Shown piece by piece: positions 1 through 13,309 of a stretch of 64,000 nucleotides of DNA. The stretch lies in contig BGZK01000105.1 in NCBI GenBank assembly GCA_005406025.1, positions 620,001 to 684,000 of the forward strand. Reading direction: 5' to 3'. Each line of letters starts with the position of its first letter. Positions within the stretch are counted from its first letter, which is position 1. The position numbers and the translations under genes are program-made. The stretch is from Eumeta japonica (taxonomy: Eukaryota; Arthropoda; Insecta; Lepidoptera; Psychidae). The notes beneath the pieces are model-generated. The model was not told where the DNA came from, did no database searches, and was given only the letters and a program-made list of their open reading frames with translations.

Positions 1-1640
1 TTGTTAAAAGTCAGTTTAAAAGATGGCGGAAGAGACTCTTAATATTTATTTACTAAATATACATGAAAAACAAACATTTTTCAAATTAAATAGATATAAA
101 TTAATATTAATATATATTGACTTGCGATCCAATTCAATCTATAGTGACAGAAATCCTCTACACATTTTTTAATGGGTAAAATTTGACGTGGCTATAATAC
201 TTAATTATTCCTTGTATATGTATATGATATAGCTTTTATATATACATGTCGATAATCCTTCGTTACTCTTGAAAGGTTATTACAAGATTCATGGCTGACT
301 ATTGTCGAAGGTCGATGTCAACCAGTATGCGAGTAAAACGGGGTCTTCGGCCTAGTGAAGTTGAATTCTCAACCTGTCCTTTTTCTACCAGACCGAAAGA
401 AATAATTAAACGACCCAGTAATGTTGTGTAACCTTGGTTCTGAGCTGGAATGTCAACACGGTCCCTTACCTAGACTTGAAAATTTTTTGGTTTAATTAAA
501 GCTCTTCTCGCATAAAATTTTTATTCGGTGCTCCAAGAGAAATTTTCAAATGAAGAGCGGTAAATTGGACGTCATGTTCACTTCAACAAAGGAATGAGTG
601 TTAAAGCTTTATGTGTAGTAATTACTATCAAAGTCTAAGGTCAGAACCTTCCCTCAGTTCGCCCCATTTAAATGAATTTTAAATTGAAATAGAAATCTTA
701 CACATTGTTTTTTTTTCTATAATAATTCTGTTAGTTTAAGATAATATTTACACCGGATCTTTGCTCCAGAGGGCGATCTACTTTTTTTTTAAGTTCTTGT
801 TATCATAGTATCATAGGTTTTTGCTATCAAGAAAGCGAGTTTTGTTGTAATGCCAAATAGATGAACCTATGCTTGAAAGAGTACTCCACTTTCTTCTTTG
901 TAATATTTGTGAATAGGTTTTAATGTATTATAGGTTTTTTTTTATTGCGATTTTAATGAACGCATATTAAAAGGGCGAGGGCAAGGTGAAAATTTTATCG
1001 AGCAAACATAAAAAAATAAGTGATTTTTCCCTGGCTTTAAAACAAATATTTTAATTTTTTGTAGCATTATATCATATGACATATTGTTATGTTAACTTAT
1101 CTTTAATTATTAAAAAAAACTAAAAAAGTTTCTGCCTGCGAGTTCAAAAGCTCTGCCCTATATTCATTATTGTTTCCAAAGTTTTTGGAGTGATATTGTC
1201 TAAACTCCGTAATACCTATCTATGGACATGCTTTAACGAGTAAGGAGTAAAACTCAAATTAAAGTACTCTAGTTTCATATTTCGCAATTTTTTTCTATAT
1301 TCTCCATTATTCCGCCAAATATATTCCGCTGAAATACCTTGTAATTTTTAAAATGTTTGACCCAAATTACAGTACGTGAGTGTTTGTGTATTGTAAGATA
1401 GCACAATGAAAATTATCTCAAGTGTTACAAACGCTCTCCAGCCATGGGGAGACAAAGAACAAATAAAGATTTCATGGTTATTATCAAATTAAAGGACATT
1501 GTAATGTCATTTACGTGTCAGATTTTCTCTCGTCTACCTTTTAAAATAAACCTTCGCAATCTGTTTATTTCGTATTGAGGGGCCGATCTGAAGCTAATCT
1601 TTAAGCGCTCCATATTGGCCCAGTACAAATCAAGGAGCAG
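1..1640. other. AT-rich non-coding stretch
   Basis: I see no convincing gene, exon or repeat here. The sequence is AT-rich with poly-A and poly-T runs and no long open frame. Confidence 0.6.
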
Positions 1641-2300
1641 GCACTGAACAGTGTTACCAATGTGGTGATAGCGTACACGACCTACGGCTTAACAAGCTCT
1701 TCAAGGCACGGAGCGAATGGTTTTAATATGACTCAGCTTAAAATCATTCGGTTAAGTCATCAGGTACAAGACAACGCACAAAACTCTGCCGCTTTGATGT
1801 TAGTCACGAAAGCGTTGCAATGGCGTAAAATAGAAACGAGGGGGAGAAGAAGGAGCGGTCGGGGAGCGTTGAAACTGAGCATTATATCATTTGCATGCAA
1901 TTTCGAGCGGCAGAGTTTCGTGCTTTTTACCGGACGTTTTGATTCGAAGGCAAAGGTTTTGCATTCGGTCATCAATGTCCGCTATTCTTTTACATAGACA
2001 CAAACTACATACATAATATAATAACAATGCAAGAACATTTCATAGGTATTATATCTTCGGAATTGTGCATGATCCGACACGCACTTGACCGGTTTATGTG
2101 TATCGAACGGAAAAAAAAGGTCATCCTCTGTGGAGTCCCTGTGTCAGTGACGTCACAACGCCAACTAATTGCGACGATTTATCACACCCATATGTACGGA
2201 AAACGCGTCTGGAACTATGCCCTACGATATGGAGTACGTGACCGGCCGGTTACGGCTTTGGGTTGCGTCAGGGCGTGCGTGGACGTGCGATAGCCGCCCT
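1640..2300. promoter_or_regulatory. CpG-richer islet with POU octamer and CRE
   Basis: This stretch has more GC and CpG than its flanks. It carries an octamer ATTTGCAT (1889-1896) that continues into ATGCAA, giving a near-palindrome, and a perfect palindromic CRE, TGACGTCA (2148-2155). Open frames of 111 codons (1662-1997) and 88 codons (2027-2293) cross it, but neither resembles a known protein, and an overlapping antisense frame is equally open, so I do not call a gene. Motif matches are seen in the sequence; a regulatory role is inference. An unrecognised exon remains possible. Confidence 0.3.
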
Positions 2301-2711
2301 TGAAACTTTACGACTGTCATTTTAGGTTTTTCTTTTTTGTCCGAAAGTATTATTTTAAATTAATTCTTTTCGTTATCGTCCATGTTAAATATGGGACCGT
2401 TTGTTGGGTACTTGTACGATAAAAAAATTAAATGATAAGATTTTCAAAATTTACTACGGTTCGTTGATTATTTTATAACTTATACGCGACGAAATAAAAT
2501 TAACCCATTTTTAACACAACTTATCATTCTAGCTAATGCGAAGGAATTGATGAAACGTGCAGTTTTGATGTTACTGTTATTGAAGAACTCAACGTAGGAT
2601 GGCTGACTTTATTCGTTTTCTTAATTAAAGGTATTTTACTTAAAAAAGGGGACTTTAATGATTTTCTAATTAACTGTTCAGTACAAACTGAGATTGAAAT
2701 TTTAAATCGCC

Positions 2712-2763
<52 letters not shown>
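2712..2763. repeat. (GA)n microsatellite
   Basis: About 26 GA dinucleotides with one interruption (an extra AA near 2725). It lies 17 bases upstream of a second CRE palindrome. Confidence 0.95.
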
Positions 2764-2769
<6 letters not shown>

Positions 2770-2779
2770 AACAAAAAAC

Positions 2780-2787
2780 TGACGTCA
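2780..2787. promoter_or_regulatory. CRE palindrome TGACGTCA
   Basis: A second perfect 8-bp CREB/ATF-type palindrome, about 630 bases after the one at 2148. The match is exact; function is not shown. Confidence 0.3.
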
Positions 2788-4794
2788 AACTTTTGATGTG
2801 CCTTATAAAGTATAAAATATGTAAAGCCTCGTTTTGGACTTGTAAGGTAGACATAATTGGGAAAAATGTTTAGCTAATATTTTATGGTTTTCTTGTACTA
2901 AATGTTATAATTTTTTACATGAATAGGTTACACGCAGTTCGTTAAATTTAACAACTAAAAATTATTTAGACATCTTCATTGAGTATCAAATCTTGAGTGA
3001 TAGTTTGATGGGAGATTTTATCATATTAAATCCTTCAATTTAAAAATGTAACCACTGTAATATAACGACAATTACGTTCACCTACAATTATTATGTAAAT
3101 AAATCCGGAAAAAGGTGAATTACACAAATAAGCGTTTTGTTGGAACACTTTTCGAGAGGAAACACCACTAAATACATTATCGTACTGCAATTTGAGGGAG
3201 ACGCAAAACTTATCCCAATTTTAAATGAATAAAGTTGAAGTTTGACCGCAATCAGCTAGGCTCTTATTTACCGCGTCCCGAACCAACAAACTCGCACGCG
3301 ACGTCTCGTAAGCCCCCGAACAGATAAATAAATAGAAGGTAACTCGCTTACGGTCTCTTGTTTGCCGACAGTGTAAAACAATTAGGCGCTAGTACATAAG
3401 TTGAGACTCGCACGCCGCGAGGGGTCGCTGGAGTGATTCGCCAAAATTACGTTTGACGTTTCCCAAGTCCGACGATCGGGTGAATACTTATTGCGGTTCG
3501 ACAAGTTCATTTGGTCTTCTGAAATCTCGATAATTGACCGAGACTTAGAATTCGGAAAGTGCTATTACAATACCGATTTAATTAATCAATTTATGTCCGT
3601 TTTGAAATACATGTTTTAATTTGTTTTTCAAATCAAATTTTATAAAATATCGATTTAATTTTTGCGGAATACACATGATATTGCGACAAAAGTTCTCATT
3701 TATATGAACACTTTGGACACTATTCTATAAATGATTGTTTCAGATTCTAAAGGACTAAGTGAGTTCATTTTATCATAATCTTTTCTTTGGAGAAAATAGA
3801 TCTATATAAAGGTTTATGCGGATCGTTAAAAATTTGACCTTTTTATTTGTAATGTACAAGAAACTGTTAAGTATTTATTATTCACAATACTAAATATTCA
3901 TTCACCAAGAGAGGCGTTGATAGGTTCACTGTGACATACCAAATTGGTAACAAAAAGATGTTAATTTCAACAAAAAAAAAAATACTGAAAAAACCAATAA
4001 GATATACTTTTGTATTCTAAGGAGTTAAATTGTAAATATCGCAACCGAAAAGAGATGTGGAATCCTACACAAGCGAGCGACGGACTAATCGTAATTGACT
4101 ATTCATACTGTTATTTCCCCAAACGTCGGCCGGGAGGTTTACGATTCCGATATTCGATTTATTTCTGACAACCATTCTTCGTTCCATATTCATAGCGAAT
4201 TTTTATTTCAACTCTCATTTTAATATTCGCCCAACCAAATATTTGAACGGACATTTATTCAAACCGGCCGGAGTTCCGAATCGAAGTCGAAACATCGATT
4301 ATTACCGCAAAACAATGAGGTATTCGTTATAAATATACCTGGGGAATTCTGGTTTGTTTCTCTTATATTTCGTTAAATGTAACGTGTACAGGCGGACCGG
4401 TCGCTCCTGACGTTGATATGAAGGCAAATGAAAAGTGAATACTTATGAATTTTATTAATTCGCCTATCGGCCGACGGTAACTTCGGAGAAAAGCTTTTAT
4501 GTATTAGAAAGAAAAGCTACGTAAAGTAAGCTGAATAAAAAAATATATAACTTCAGCTATTGTATACGCAAAAAAAAAAACAAATACAAAAGAGCTTTAC
4601 AAAAAATACTCGATAGTAAAATAAAGCACATTTCTGAAAATGACCTACTATTTTATTTGCTTAAAAGGATTTTTTTTTCAATCAAAGTATTTTCCTTGGG
4701 TGACAATGTGCGGGTTGAATATTTTTAATAATATTTAGAATGAGTAAGCGGTCAATTAGTTGAATTATTGTTGCAATTCAATAGCGACTTATTG
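2788..4794. other. Non-coding, with a GC-richer patch at 3240-3490
   Basis: Mostly AT-rich with no open frame I trust. A GC-richer patch at about 3240-3490 contains many CpGs, and short mixed-composition blocks occur at 4060-4340 and 4380-4500. These could be conserved non-coding elements, but nothing in them identifies a product. Confidence 0.4.
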
Positions 4795-4985
4795 AAGCTA
4801 CCAACGCAGGTCATTTTAAACGAGCTCGCTTGAAACGATTGATGGATGTCCGGAACACGAGAGAGGTATGCAAAAATCTTACCTTGTGAAGATCTGTAGT
4901 CTCCGCTTAGCTTTTTGAGAAAATGGTGTGAGTTTATTAAAATAGTAATGATGATGATGATTAATAAAAGAATGTAACCCATTTG
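4795..4985 (+). repeat. LINE 3' end relic, copy 1
   Basis: The stretch aligns with 31976-32120: both carry 'ttgatggatgtc', then a degenerate 'gagagaggtatgcaaa/gagagatgtgcgaaga' block, then a 'tctgtagtctcc/tctatagtccct' block and 'ggtgtgag'. This wording is typical of the 3' end of lepidopteran endonuclease/RT LINEs. It ends in a short ATG-repeat tail (atgatgatgatga, about 4946-4960). Only the 3' end is present, as expected for a 5'-truncated LINE insertion. Confidence 0.6.
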
Positions 4986-5219
4986 CTCAAATCTTCACTC
5001 TCATCGACCTTTTTTGGTCTATCTATAATATAATATTTTTTAATGAACTAGTTAATGAACAATTACCAGACTTTTAGATGATGAAATCAGATGATTATAC
5101 GATCAAAAAAGGCACTTAGCACGAACACAGGTCCACAGGAACGAAAAAGGCCGCTGTTACTAGTATAGATATTAGTTTGACGTTTATCTATTATTCGGTG
5201 GAACTCCTTTTTTCTATTT

Positions 5220-5640
5220 TGACGAGAATGCTAATCGACCATCCACAAGGAAGGAGCCGAGGGCGGCGCGGGCACGCCGTACTATTTATATAATTCGCCG
5301 GGTCAACTTTCGGGCGCCATTTTGGATTACTCATTTATTTTTTTTAATCAACACTGAGCAATCCCCGCCGTGGCGGCGGGCGGCCGCGGGGTGTTTGCAC
5401 GGCCACTGGAAATATTATATGCGCCGACAGACGTAACGGCCGAGCTTACTCGTGCCCGCGAACGCCGCCGCCGTGCCTGACTCTTGAGAAATTTGGAAAA
5501 TGAGGAGCGGGATTGTAAAAAACCTGCCAAGTGCGAGTCGGAGCGCGGATAGTGAGGTTCAGCGTCGTCGCGTCCGACGAAGATCCGTTGTCGTAGCGTG
5601 AAAGAGCACACCCGCCTAAGGCAAATACATGCCATATGGT
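5220..5640. promoter_or_regulatory. GC/CpG island with TATA-like core
   Basis: The sharpest GC-rich island in the first 10 kb. A TATA-like 'tatttatataa' (about 5283-5293) is followed by 'gggcgccattttgg' (about 5311-5324), which contains the GCCAT core of Pho/YY1 sites. It then runs through a CG-rich block (5365-5480). A 95-codon minus-strand frame crosses it (5348-5635) without similarity to any protein I recognise. It could be a promoter or 5' UTR exon, possibly of the downstream DH31 gene about 45 kb away or of an unseen gene, but the sequence alone does not decide. The piece 'gccaagtgcgagtcgg' at about 5526-5541 matches the edge of a lepidopteran repeat, so part may be repeat-derived. Confidence 0.3.
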
Positions 5641-8380
5641 CTATAATAAACTGCTATAGTTAAATGACGAAAATGATGACGCCATAGATCTATTAGTGAA
5701 TTGTGATAACCTTTTAAGGTTATCACTGTAGGCTATCTTAAACGAATTTAAAGTATTTTTCATTATATAACTTCCTAACAATACAATGGTTTAATATCAG
5801 TTTTAATGATTGAAAAATGTTTTCAAACCAAAATCGGTGTATACACCCAAAATAATAAAAATAAAATAAGAAAGAGGAAAAAATACGTTATTTCACTTTC
5901 AATTCTCGTCGAGAGAAATTAAATGTTCAAAAAATTAATCTAGTTTTCTTGGATATTGAGCCGTGACTACACTTACAGTGTCTTAAATTTCTAGAATAGA
6001 GGACCCTAAAAAATATTACAGGAATGTGTACATTATATATCATCTAATCCCTACCTGTCTAGTATTTTATTATAACGAATAATACTTTTCATATTAGACT
6101 GGAATGGTTTCTAGTTCTTACGTTTTATTCGTTTTAATATCGCCATTACAAAAAAAAAAACAGTTGCAGGACCGCACGTCAGATGGGAAAACTTCTTAGA
6201 TTCACAAAATTGGAAGCAGTATATTGTTTTGTAATGAACGATGGATTTATAATTCAAATTCATTCGCTGTAATATAAAACACTTATAATGAAATAATGCA
6301 TAGTATGTAATTATTAACACTCTCCACATTATCATATCAACTTTATTGCATAATAATTATGTAGTTATCCGAATTAAGTACAGTTTTTTTTTAAATAAAT
6401 GATCGAAAATTATAGCAACTGCATATTAAAAAGAAACATGCGTTATATACATATATACACATAATACTATAGTAGATACTGACCTCTATGTCTAGAGAAC
6501 ACGAGTGAGTGAGACGCATATAAATTGCTATATGTGCCATACCATATAGATGTGTATGGCATGTATTTTCAAGAGTGGCATCTAAAACATTGAGGTGGTT
6601 GAATTTTTTTTTCTTGATTACAATATGTTAAATAGTTTCTCATAATTTTTTTCGTTCTGTTAATATATTTATATATGAATCTGATGGTAAAAGTGTTATA
6701 TAATACATACATATACATAACACACACACACACACACACACAACCACACATCTGTATATGTGTATTTATGCGTGATGGTCACGCGAGTTCAGTGCTTTTT
6801 GTCCATCGCTAAAGTGTCCAACCTGCCTAAAGAAGTTTTAACTTTAAACAAATTTACGATAAGTTTTAACATATTTTAATGAAATATATCATATTGTATA
6901 AAAATATATACACTAGGCGTTCGATCTGTATTGGTTCTACGAAAAATCTGGATTTGATTTTCAGTTAGTCGAAATAATTTTTCACATGTTGTGCTCACCT
7001 GTCCAAGTTGTATGCCTGTCATTCCGTCTTAACGACGATATATGGACAGATCAACCTAAACTATATCGCCACCAGAAGTGATGTGGCAAAAACAAGTTTT
7101 TGGACACTTACTCCTCGTCTGTATGACTACCGGCGTGAATCCTATCCAGATGGATACTGGAAAAATTGGAAGTTGTTACGGTCTGAAAATTCGTTTTGAT
7201 TCATACGACAAAATATAAAATACTCCTTTTGTATTTATATGAAAAAATGGATATTATACGTATTTATATATCTAAATGTATAAAGTATAGATAAGAATAT
7301 TCGAACATGTTTGATCATGACATTTTTCTCCCGGCTATCACATAAACCAAAAACTTGTAATAGATTACTCACATACGACTGCAGTTGTAGTGACTATGTA
7401 GTCAGCTCATTGCGGTCGATTTACGAAGCAAATTGATTGAGTAGTTTTAATTTAAATTAAATTAAAGCAGTTTGTTGCTTCAGAACTTGATCTGGACTCG
7501 ATATTGAACTCGATATTAAGATTCTATATTGAATCTGGAATACGGCGGAGAGATACAATAAAAAAAACGAAAAAAATTTTAACAATATCCAATTTGACAA
7601 ATAATCTTACGTTTAACTTAACTCATAATTATGAAAATTGGAAAAGGTGTAAAAAATTTAAAAACCTTTTCAAAATGTTCAGGTATTTATTTGTCCGGAA
7701 AATCTGGCAGTTGCCCCGTCGTAAAAAAAGTTCACCGAGCAAATTCACCACAACTGCCAATTTACTCGAAAACTCGACGTATATTTAATATTCCTTATTA
7801 AAGAACGAAATTCAAAAAAAGCCGATTCCCGATAAAAATGTTACGATCAAAAGCTACATTTATAAGTTATTAATAAAAGTCACCGCAAATTCGTCCTCTG
7901 AAAATAGAGAATCGATGAACAACTCTGAGGAGTTTTCTCTCAGCTTATGCCAAGCTCGAGAACGACGATAAAAAAGCTCCATTCCGGTCCCCAGGTGTTG
8001 GGAGTAAACACCTACACTCGATCGATCAATCTCCCGCAATGACTGATTGGGTGTCGTGTAATCGTCGTGTATTGTCAAGTCGTCGTGCGTACGCGACGAC
8101 TTTGTCCCTGTGAAGCTTCGCTGTAGCTGTTAATAAAAAAATACCAACAAAAAAAAATAAAAATCGTGTAATTGTTAAATCTATTCCGTAAGCCTTTCTA
8201 GTAATCTGTGGAATTGAAGTCATAGATTTGTATAATGTATCTATATTAGTTTGTTGGCTGCATAGATTCGTATGCCGCTTTGGTTGGTTGAGTTAAAAAT
8301 TGGTGACTTTGAACAAATTTATAGTAGTAGAGTCATGCTGTGGTCATCTTGGCTGCAACATATAAATAGGCCAGGTTGAC
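5640..8380. other. AT-rich non-coding stretch
   Basis: No gene recognised. It holds a 10-bp hairpin (arms 5703-5712 and 5717-5726, loop TTTA) and a CA repeat. The open frames 7008-7199 and 7504-7788 are AT-driven, low-complexity and match nothing I know. Confidence 0.6.
6721..6742. repeat. (CA)n microsatellite
   Basis: Eleven uninterrupted CA units. The minus-strand Cys-Val open frame over it is an artefact of the repeat. Confidence 0.95.
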
Positions 8381-8645
8381 CGGTTAGATGCCACATTCAC
8401 ACAGAATACAGGCGTGTAATAACAGCTCCTGTTCTGGCCTTTCATCCAGCACGACAGTCCTGGTGATCCCTCCTTCATCGTTCCAATGTTCCTTTATCAA
8501 TTCACCTTCCAATAGACATCCTTTTCCTATCCAAGAGGCCAGCAATGCACTGGTGATTCTTCTGGGTTTGGGAGTGTCCATGGGCGGCGATGATCATCTT
8601 CTTTGGTGTTTGCCAGCTTGTTTGTGTCTCGGGAATTTTATAATA
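8380..8645 (+). repeat. Lepidopteran dispersed repeat A, copy 1
   Basis: It contains the sequence 'atagacatccttttcctatc', then 'aagaggccagcaatgcac', then 'gtgtccatgggcggcgatg'. The reverse-complement copy at 62640-62885 matches over the whole length, so that chance frames in both read nearly the same peptide (HGHSQxQxNHxxxAGLLDR). Weaker copies lie at 22640-22850 and 35170-35280. Blocks of this wording are widespread in moth and butterfly genomes. It is non-coding. Confidence 0.75.
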
Positions 8646-11600
8646 AAAAAAATACTGTAAACGCTTAAAAATAAATTTCAACATCTATTAAATTTACGAT
8701 ATGCTCTATTACCATAACAATAAATGATGGAATTTCTGTACATATATAAATATTTAGTATAATATATATGTCGATACAAAAGATGACGCGTGTTTCCTAC
8801 CAAGGTAGGCAGATATCACACATTTCCACTTGATACGATCTTCACGAATCTATTTTTGCTTCACTATTACTAAATTTTAAAAAAACTTGTAATACCCATA
8901 TAATTTCGAAAAATTTTACGATACGTTCTAAAAACAGAGTGTAAAGTGTCCTTTAAGAAGAGAGTGCAAAGTAAGAAGAAGATATTGTGGAGAAATGAAT
9001 AACCATATGTCTCCTGATCTCCTTGGTTATCTTTTTCTGAGATGCAAGTTCCGCCATGATGTTCCCTTTCGCCGTCATCCTCGTAAAACAAGAGCAGACG
9101 CCGCCAAATACTTGTATTTAATAAAGTTAATGTGAACTAATTGCTCGTCTTTACCCGTAAACTGTTCCTTAATTGAAACATTGCCTAATTATTTAAGGAG
9201 GCCGTCGTCCATGATTCACGCTTAATTTATGTATGAGATGGTGTTACAATAAAAAAAAAATATTTAGTGTCTACTGAAATTAATAAAAAAAAAGGACGCT
9301 TGCTATTTGATTGTAAGAATGTCTGTCAATATTATTTAAGAAACTGTTTAGGATAATAAGGTCGTATTCAATATGACACTGTTTAATGTTGGTCGAATAA
9401 ATGTATATTTTATTTTATTTAAATTAAACAATAAAAGCTGTTGACAAGGTGGAGACGCTCGTGGGGTAAAAAAATATTTAATTTAGGACTTAATGATAAA
9501 TTTAATACATGTTACAATTTTAAGTGACAAGTTAAGAAGAAATTAGTAATATAGAAGCTTACCTTGACATTTGTATTAATGGTTCAACAATAATTTATGG
9601 AAAACTATCCTTATCTATTTTAGTCCTCCGTCTTGATCCTCTTTTCCATCTTCGAAAGATTCATATAGTTATTCTAAAAATCACTAATATTAGTGACGAG
9701 AAACGATCTGTGAATGACAAAACAATTCAAAATAAACCAAAAAAATTCAGTACAAGATGTTATTTCAAAAACTTCCAACATGATAATTCGGAACAATTAT
9801 AAAGAACACCAGACAACTGTTACTGATTCACAGAATCTAATGAAGTAGGTAATTATTATTATACAGTTTTAAAGTTCCATACAAAACAAACTTGAAAGAT
9901 CGCCATTTAACTTCTCTAATGGACGACCGCTGTAAGACCAACGACGCCTGAGGCAGACTTCGATAAGCGATACACAACCTAAGTCGGTCGTTTAAACGCA
10001 CAAAGCGACAGGTCACATGCAGTGTGTGGGGAGGGGGATTTAATTACGTTTAAGTAGATTAGTAAGAGCGTAACTACGCTTTTAAAGTATCAGGCTTGTC
10101 ATATTTGAAGAATAGATGGCGAGTGAAATAAGAAAGCGTTTAGAAGCTTTTACGTTGTAACGTAAAATTATACGTACTTATTCATGTGATAGCATTAAAA
10201 TTTACATCGTAAAGCAGACAGTTTTCCTACTTTTTCTAAGTTTGAGTAATGTATTTAAGTATAACAACATGACTTGTTAGTTCTTCTTATATTATCATTT
10301 TATTTCAAAATGAACTTATGATAATTACAAATAATTTCAAAAGATTCATTTCCAATTTAATTACTAAAATAAAATTTCAAAATCATGCAGAGCCAAGTAC
10401 GATTTTGAAGTTTGGTCTAGTAATTTTTTTTAGCAGTTGCTCTTATTTTTATAGTTTTAGAAATTATTTTAAATCTTGTCCGTCTTAAATAATAAAAAAA
10501 TCGATTCAAAGGGAGGTTTCGGGATCTTATGTTTAATATCTCGGGGTTCAGGTAATTTTAAGATCCCGAAATACCAACTCGAAAATGTTTCTCTTGCATC
10601 TTCATGCAATCTTACATCTTTCATCAATCATCTTGAAAACGTTTGTTAATAATCTAAGTATAATAACGGATGATGAACTTGTTCACTTTATGAACCGCTC
10701 TAGTGCACAATAGAAGTTATCGGAAAACTATAAAACTGTTATTAAATGTTAAATGATTGAAACCGAAGGTCTGCCAGGATATGCATCTTGGTTTATAGCC
10801 GACTGTAAAAAGTATTGCATCGGGTGTAGGTTGTTTTGTTTCAAACAATAATCATTGAAATGAAAGTCTAACATATTTTTTTCGTTTGCATTCATGTATA
10901 TTCGCCACCTTCAAAGTAACCTAATAACTTTAAAAAACATAAATTATTATGATTGGAAAAAAACGGATTTCTTGTACTTAATTGCATAAATTAAAAATCC
11001 GGAATTCTGTTCTTCCAATTCTCATGTAGTCGTGTAAAAAAATAGTGGAAAAGAAATTAAAGATTATTCTGCATGAAATGCGTAAATGATGAAACGTTGC
11101 AATTTTATAATATCTTCAAAAATAATCGAAATATATCTAATGCATGTACCATAATAATTTATTAGTAATTATACTGACTTAAAAAATAGCGTCGTTGAAC
11201 TTGACCGGTCGACATGAACATATCCACCATCTTTAGCGTAAGACGATTTTATACTTCTTCCTGAATTGTTATCATCAGACTTAAATTTAGAACTCAGAGC
11301 CGAAATTCGAGAATCACACTGTCTGTGTAGAGAAATTCACGTACGACAATGAAATGGCAATATTGTGATTTTCAAATTCGTCATATTCCATTTTATATAA
11401 CACCATTTTTGACAATGCCCTAGCGATTTGATTGAAGTTGATGCGGAATGCGGAAATAAATGGAATGATTGACTTGCTGGTCAATAATTTCAGATTTCAT
11501 GACACAGCAATGTGTCGTCATGATATCGGATATCGATTGGATCGAATCAAACCCATTTAGAGTCGTATGCGTGGTCAGATTGAGAGATCACCTCGCCATT

Positions 11601-13309
11601 GGGAGTCGTAAAAGATATCATTCTCGAGAAGCTGGTTTTCAAGAAGAACGCGGGTGAGCGTTCTATTGGAAACCATCCGCAAATTTAACACTCTAGGATC
11701 TAGAATAACGAACTGCAGAACAATAATTTCATTCACAGATGGCGCGTTTCACAAAAATCTGCATTCAAATCCGAATGAGAAAAAAAAATACATTGTTCGT
11801 ATTTCTGTCAGTCTGTCACGGTATTTTATATTTTCATACACTTTAATCGCATTAACGTTAGAAAGCTGAGACGCGCGCGAATCATCAGTTATTTAAAAAG
11901 GTACCTACAGAAAGATTGTGTTTGCTCTCCCGGAGAAAAAATTCCTAAGGGAATGTAATATCTTCGGGACAGCCGTGTAATATTTATGACTTTTAAGTCT
12001 GCATGAGTCGGAAATTAAAACAAGGAAATAGTAAATTGTTAAGGGATATAAATTATTTCATTTAAATATTGAATACATGATTCTGTATATGTAAACGTGA
12101 TTACTTTTTTTACTTTTAATAAATGTTTGGTTTCCTAGTCTTCTAAAAATGCTCTTATTTTGCATTTAAAATTTATTGAGGCCACCCCTTATTATTAGTA
12201 GTCAACAGTGAAGAAAACAACCTCTCGTTATAATATTTTATCGATGTGTTTTTGAATTCATCGAGTTCAAAAATATATAAATGTCAAAGCTCAAAAATTT
12301 ATCTTTAAGCTCTTCGAGATCAAAAAAATTTGAAAAACGGATGATCTTATAAGCCTATTTTTTTGCCACTTTCTAGCTCAAAGTCTTCAAAAATATACTT
12401 AGCACTAAATTATTGAGTGTAAAGTCATATGGTTGAATTTTGTGTGTATACAAGCTCTCCGAACTTAAAATTATAATCTTAATATGTTTTTAGATCTTTG
12501 AGTTCAAACATCTAGTTTTATTTGAAGAAGAAGCTATTCTTTTTTAATTCTACACTACGATATCTATCGAACGCGTTATTTAATTTTGAACTGCTTTTCG
12601 GCATTTGCTGCGGTTTTTTACGCAATAAAAGTTGACTATTAGGTACCAAATATCAATGTTAGGTACCAACAACACTTTTATGTGAATTTTATTTCCAACA
12701 TTTCTTCAACAGATCAACTGCTTCTTATACAGTTTACGGGGAGTCGAAACAAAAACTGATTTTAGTATCTATAGGTAGAGTAGTTTGAAAATTATTAAAA
12801 ATAAAAACATTTTCTTGAAAGCTTTATTTTTAGGATTCCTCGAAATCTGCCAGATGGAATTAATTGAACGTTTTGAAATATTGGAAATTGTGTTTCAATC
12901 GGTCAATCCATTCAAAGGTTTACATACACATACATACACATATACAAACATATACAGCCTGGGACCCTAAAACATTAAGAACTGATAAAAACTCGATTTT
13001 AGAAAATCGGATAAAGTGATTTCCTAATTTTATGAAGATTTATTAATTTATAAAACGGGATATTAAAAAAATAGTTAGCTCAATCAGTTGTAATTTTCTC
13101 AGAACGTATTATAATAACGGATATTCTAAGAAATTATAATAAAAACTCAAATTAATGTTATAAAATTTAAAACAAGTGCTAGTTCCACTCGTACTTTATC
13201 GATCCAATCGTTCAACGCAATCTTCAAAGTTATATACCATTTCAAACGCAATCTTGAACAGGGTATGTTCTAGAAAAGGTCATTAACTAACTTTTAAGTT
13301 AAATATTAC
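8646..13309. other. AT-rich non-coding stretch
   Basis: No gene recognised. Frames at 11469-11657 and 11654-11869 are short and unconvincing. One inverted repeat is listed separately (10517-10571). A short CATACA-type tandem run occurs at about 12928-12953. Confidence 0.6.
10517..10571. repeat. 13-bp inverted repeat
   Basis: TTTCGGGATCTTA (10517-10529) and TAAGATCCCGAAA (10559-10571) are perfect reverse complements separated by 29 bases. No larger element is visible around them. Confidence 0.85.

Noticed and set aside
1662..1997. 111-codon plus-strand frame as a gene
   Set aside because: No recognisable domain, an antisense frame is open over the same bases, and there are no supporting splice or promoter signals. 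I treat the block as possible regulatory DNA.
8384..8684. Overlapping frames on both strands near 8.5 kb as small genes
   Set aside because: They match the inverted repeat copy at 62.6 kb, so they are dispersed repeat sequence.
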